Assembly: GCA_002813285.1 (NCBI GenBank)
Contig: PHTZ01000001.1
Span: 4,700,585-4,764,584, forward strand
Length of the DNA stretch: 64,000 nt
Source of the DNA: Flavobacteriaceae bacterium MAR_2009_75
GTDB taxonomy: Bacteria > Bacteroidota > Bacteroidia > Flavobacteriales > Flavobacteriaceae
Direction of reading: 5' to 3'
Made by a program: the position numbers and the translations under genes. Every line of letters starts with the position of its first letter. Position 1 is the stretch's first letter. The notes beneath the pieces are model-generated. The model searched no databases. It had not been told where the DNA came from and saw only the letters and a program-made list of their open reading frames with translations. Positions 63,224 to 64,000 of this stretch are shown here, in pieces.

Positions 63224-64000
63224 CTATTTTACCTCATAATCTCCATTACTTCTTATGTAAAGAACTGTTTCTTTAGCTGTGGAAATTATTGAAGTCGCAT
63301 TTTCTTCGGCTCCAAAATAAGATGGAGCATCTAATTTATTTTTAGCTTCTTTCTTAGAAAACTGATGCATTAGGCTACCAGAAATAACTACCGCTCTAAA
63401 GTTTGGGCTTAAATTTTTTACGCTTCCATTAAAACCAGCTGGCAGTTTTAAGAGCGTTGCTCGTAGTTGCTTTTCTTTTTGACTTCCCCATAAAAATGCA
63501 GTTTCTACATTGCTCTTATTTGCAACCCATTCAATATCGTTGGCATTTAGCCAAACTAAGTTTGTTTTGTCAACATTTACAGGTCTTTCGCCATTATCAA
63601 AAGCTTCAGATGTTGATTTTACTAAATACGGTCCTTCTTGAATATCTAAAAAACGCCATATTATTTTCACCATCTGCCGCGGTAATATGTGCTTCGCCTG
63701 CTGGCTGTTGCCAATAAGAACCTGCCGGAAGCCATTGTTTTCGGCATTTTCATCATCATTGTGCAACAAACCTTTAATTACCACACCTCTATAGGTTATA
63801 TTGTGAATATGTGGTGGTGATGAAAATCCTTTTTTGAATTTTACCAAAAAATCCCGCTGGTTCGTTTTTAGTTCTGTCTCCCCCAAAGTTCACCTGCTGC
63901 CGGACTTTTATCACCTCGAAGCGGATTTAACCAACCCCATTCTACATTATCTGCAGTTACCACCCTCGTTTACCGATTTTACCGAATCTGTTGTTGGTGT
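63224..64000 (-). pseudogene. DUF4437 / ChrR-like cupin protein, partial and frameshifted
   Basis: The gene runs into the right edge of the window, so its start is missing. Reading across frames gives [59 protein letters not shown] and, in the second half, [39 protein letters not shown]. The two cupin-like repeats with paired His (PPHIHN, GEAHIT) fit DUF4437, a family related to anti-sigma ChrR cupins. Indels occur near 63660-63740 and 63890. It heads the minus-strand group in this corner of the window. Confidence 0.6.

Noticed and set aside
1..64000. CRISPR arrays, tRNA or rRNA genes, insertion sequences or prophage
   Set aside because: No regular short repeats with spacers, no cloverleaf-like sequence and no transposase or phage-type frames were seen by reading; a dedicated scan could still find a short one.

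Overview
The window looks like chromosomal DNA of a marine member of the Flavobacteriaceae (Bacteroidetes). The grounds are several TonB-dependent receptors with N-terminal carboxypeptidase-regulatory-like domains, surface-type lipoproteins (SSDDN after the lipid cysteine), promoter -7 elements matching TAnnTTTG, and families typical of the phylum (DUF4494, DUF4374, DUF3526 ABC permeases). I see no rRNA, tRNA, CRISPR array, phage or transposase.

Layout. 0-0.6 kb: end of an OmpA lipoprotein-like gene and a terminator. 0.6-6.8 kb: a compact biosynthetic operon with a FAD oxidoreductase, a SAM methyltransferase, a type III polyketide synthase, a FabI/FabL-like enoyl reductase, a FabZ-like dehydratase, a FabF-like ketosynthase, an acyl carrier protein and a four-helix membrane protein. 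It reads as a dedicated fatty-acyl line feeding a type III PKS, whose product is then hydroxylated and methylated, that is, a phenolic lipid or alkylquinone. 6.8-14.1 kb: stress and membrane genes (MscS, TerC, nitroreductase, peroxiredoxin-like, YceI, HPF, a cysteine-free ArsC-like protein, two tandem helical paralogues). 14.1-24.3 kb: a sucrose locus with a LacI regulator, a SusD-less TonB receptor (split by one base in a G run), a glutaredoxin-like protein, a sugar/H+ symporter, a PfkB fructokinase and a GH13 sucrose phosphorylase; a twin palindromic operator lies between regulator and receptor. 24.5-31.7 kb: DUF808, DUF4440, AraC, DUF6642, DUF5995 and a UvrA2-like ABC protein.

31.8-38.4 kb: an operon with a small His/Cys protein, an array of RNA hairpins, an ABC ATPase, a siderophore-type TonB receptor and two DUF3526 permeases, probably for a metal or metal complex. 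39.3-41.6 kb: the ribulose-monophosphate pair hxlB-hxlA, divergent from an AraC regulator, which fits formaldehyde fixation. 41.6-50 kb: vWA lipoprotein, DUF4494, EamA transporter, universal stress protein, exported phosphotriesterase-like protein, DUF2914 and DUF2383. 50-55.1 kb: AraC regulator, TonB receptor and DUF4374 lipoprotein, resembling the XusA-XusB xenosiderophore system.

55.4-64 kb: a minus-strand group with SDR, bestrophin, 2-oxoglutarate/Fe(II) oxygenase, quinone-oxidoreductase-type MDR, enoyl-CoA hydratase, AraC regulator, a cNMP-binding thioredoxin-reductase-like flavoprotein and a DUF4437 cupin. Six of these eight genes carry one or more single-base frameshifts, often in homopolymers, while the SDR and the hydratase are intact. 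This points to uncorrected sequencing error or a decaying accessory block; the proteins described there were read by joining frames.
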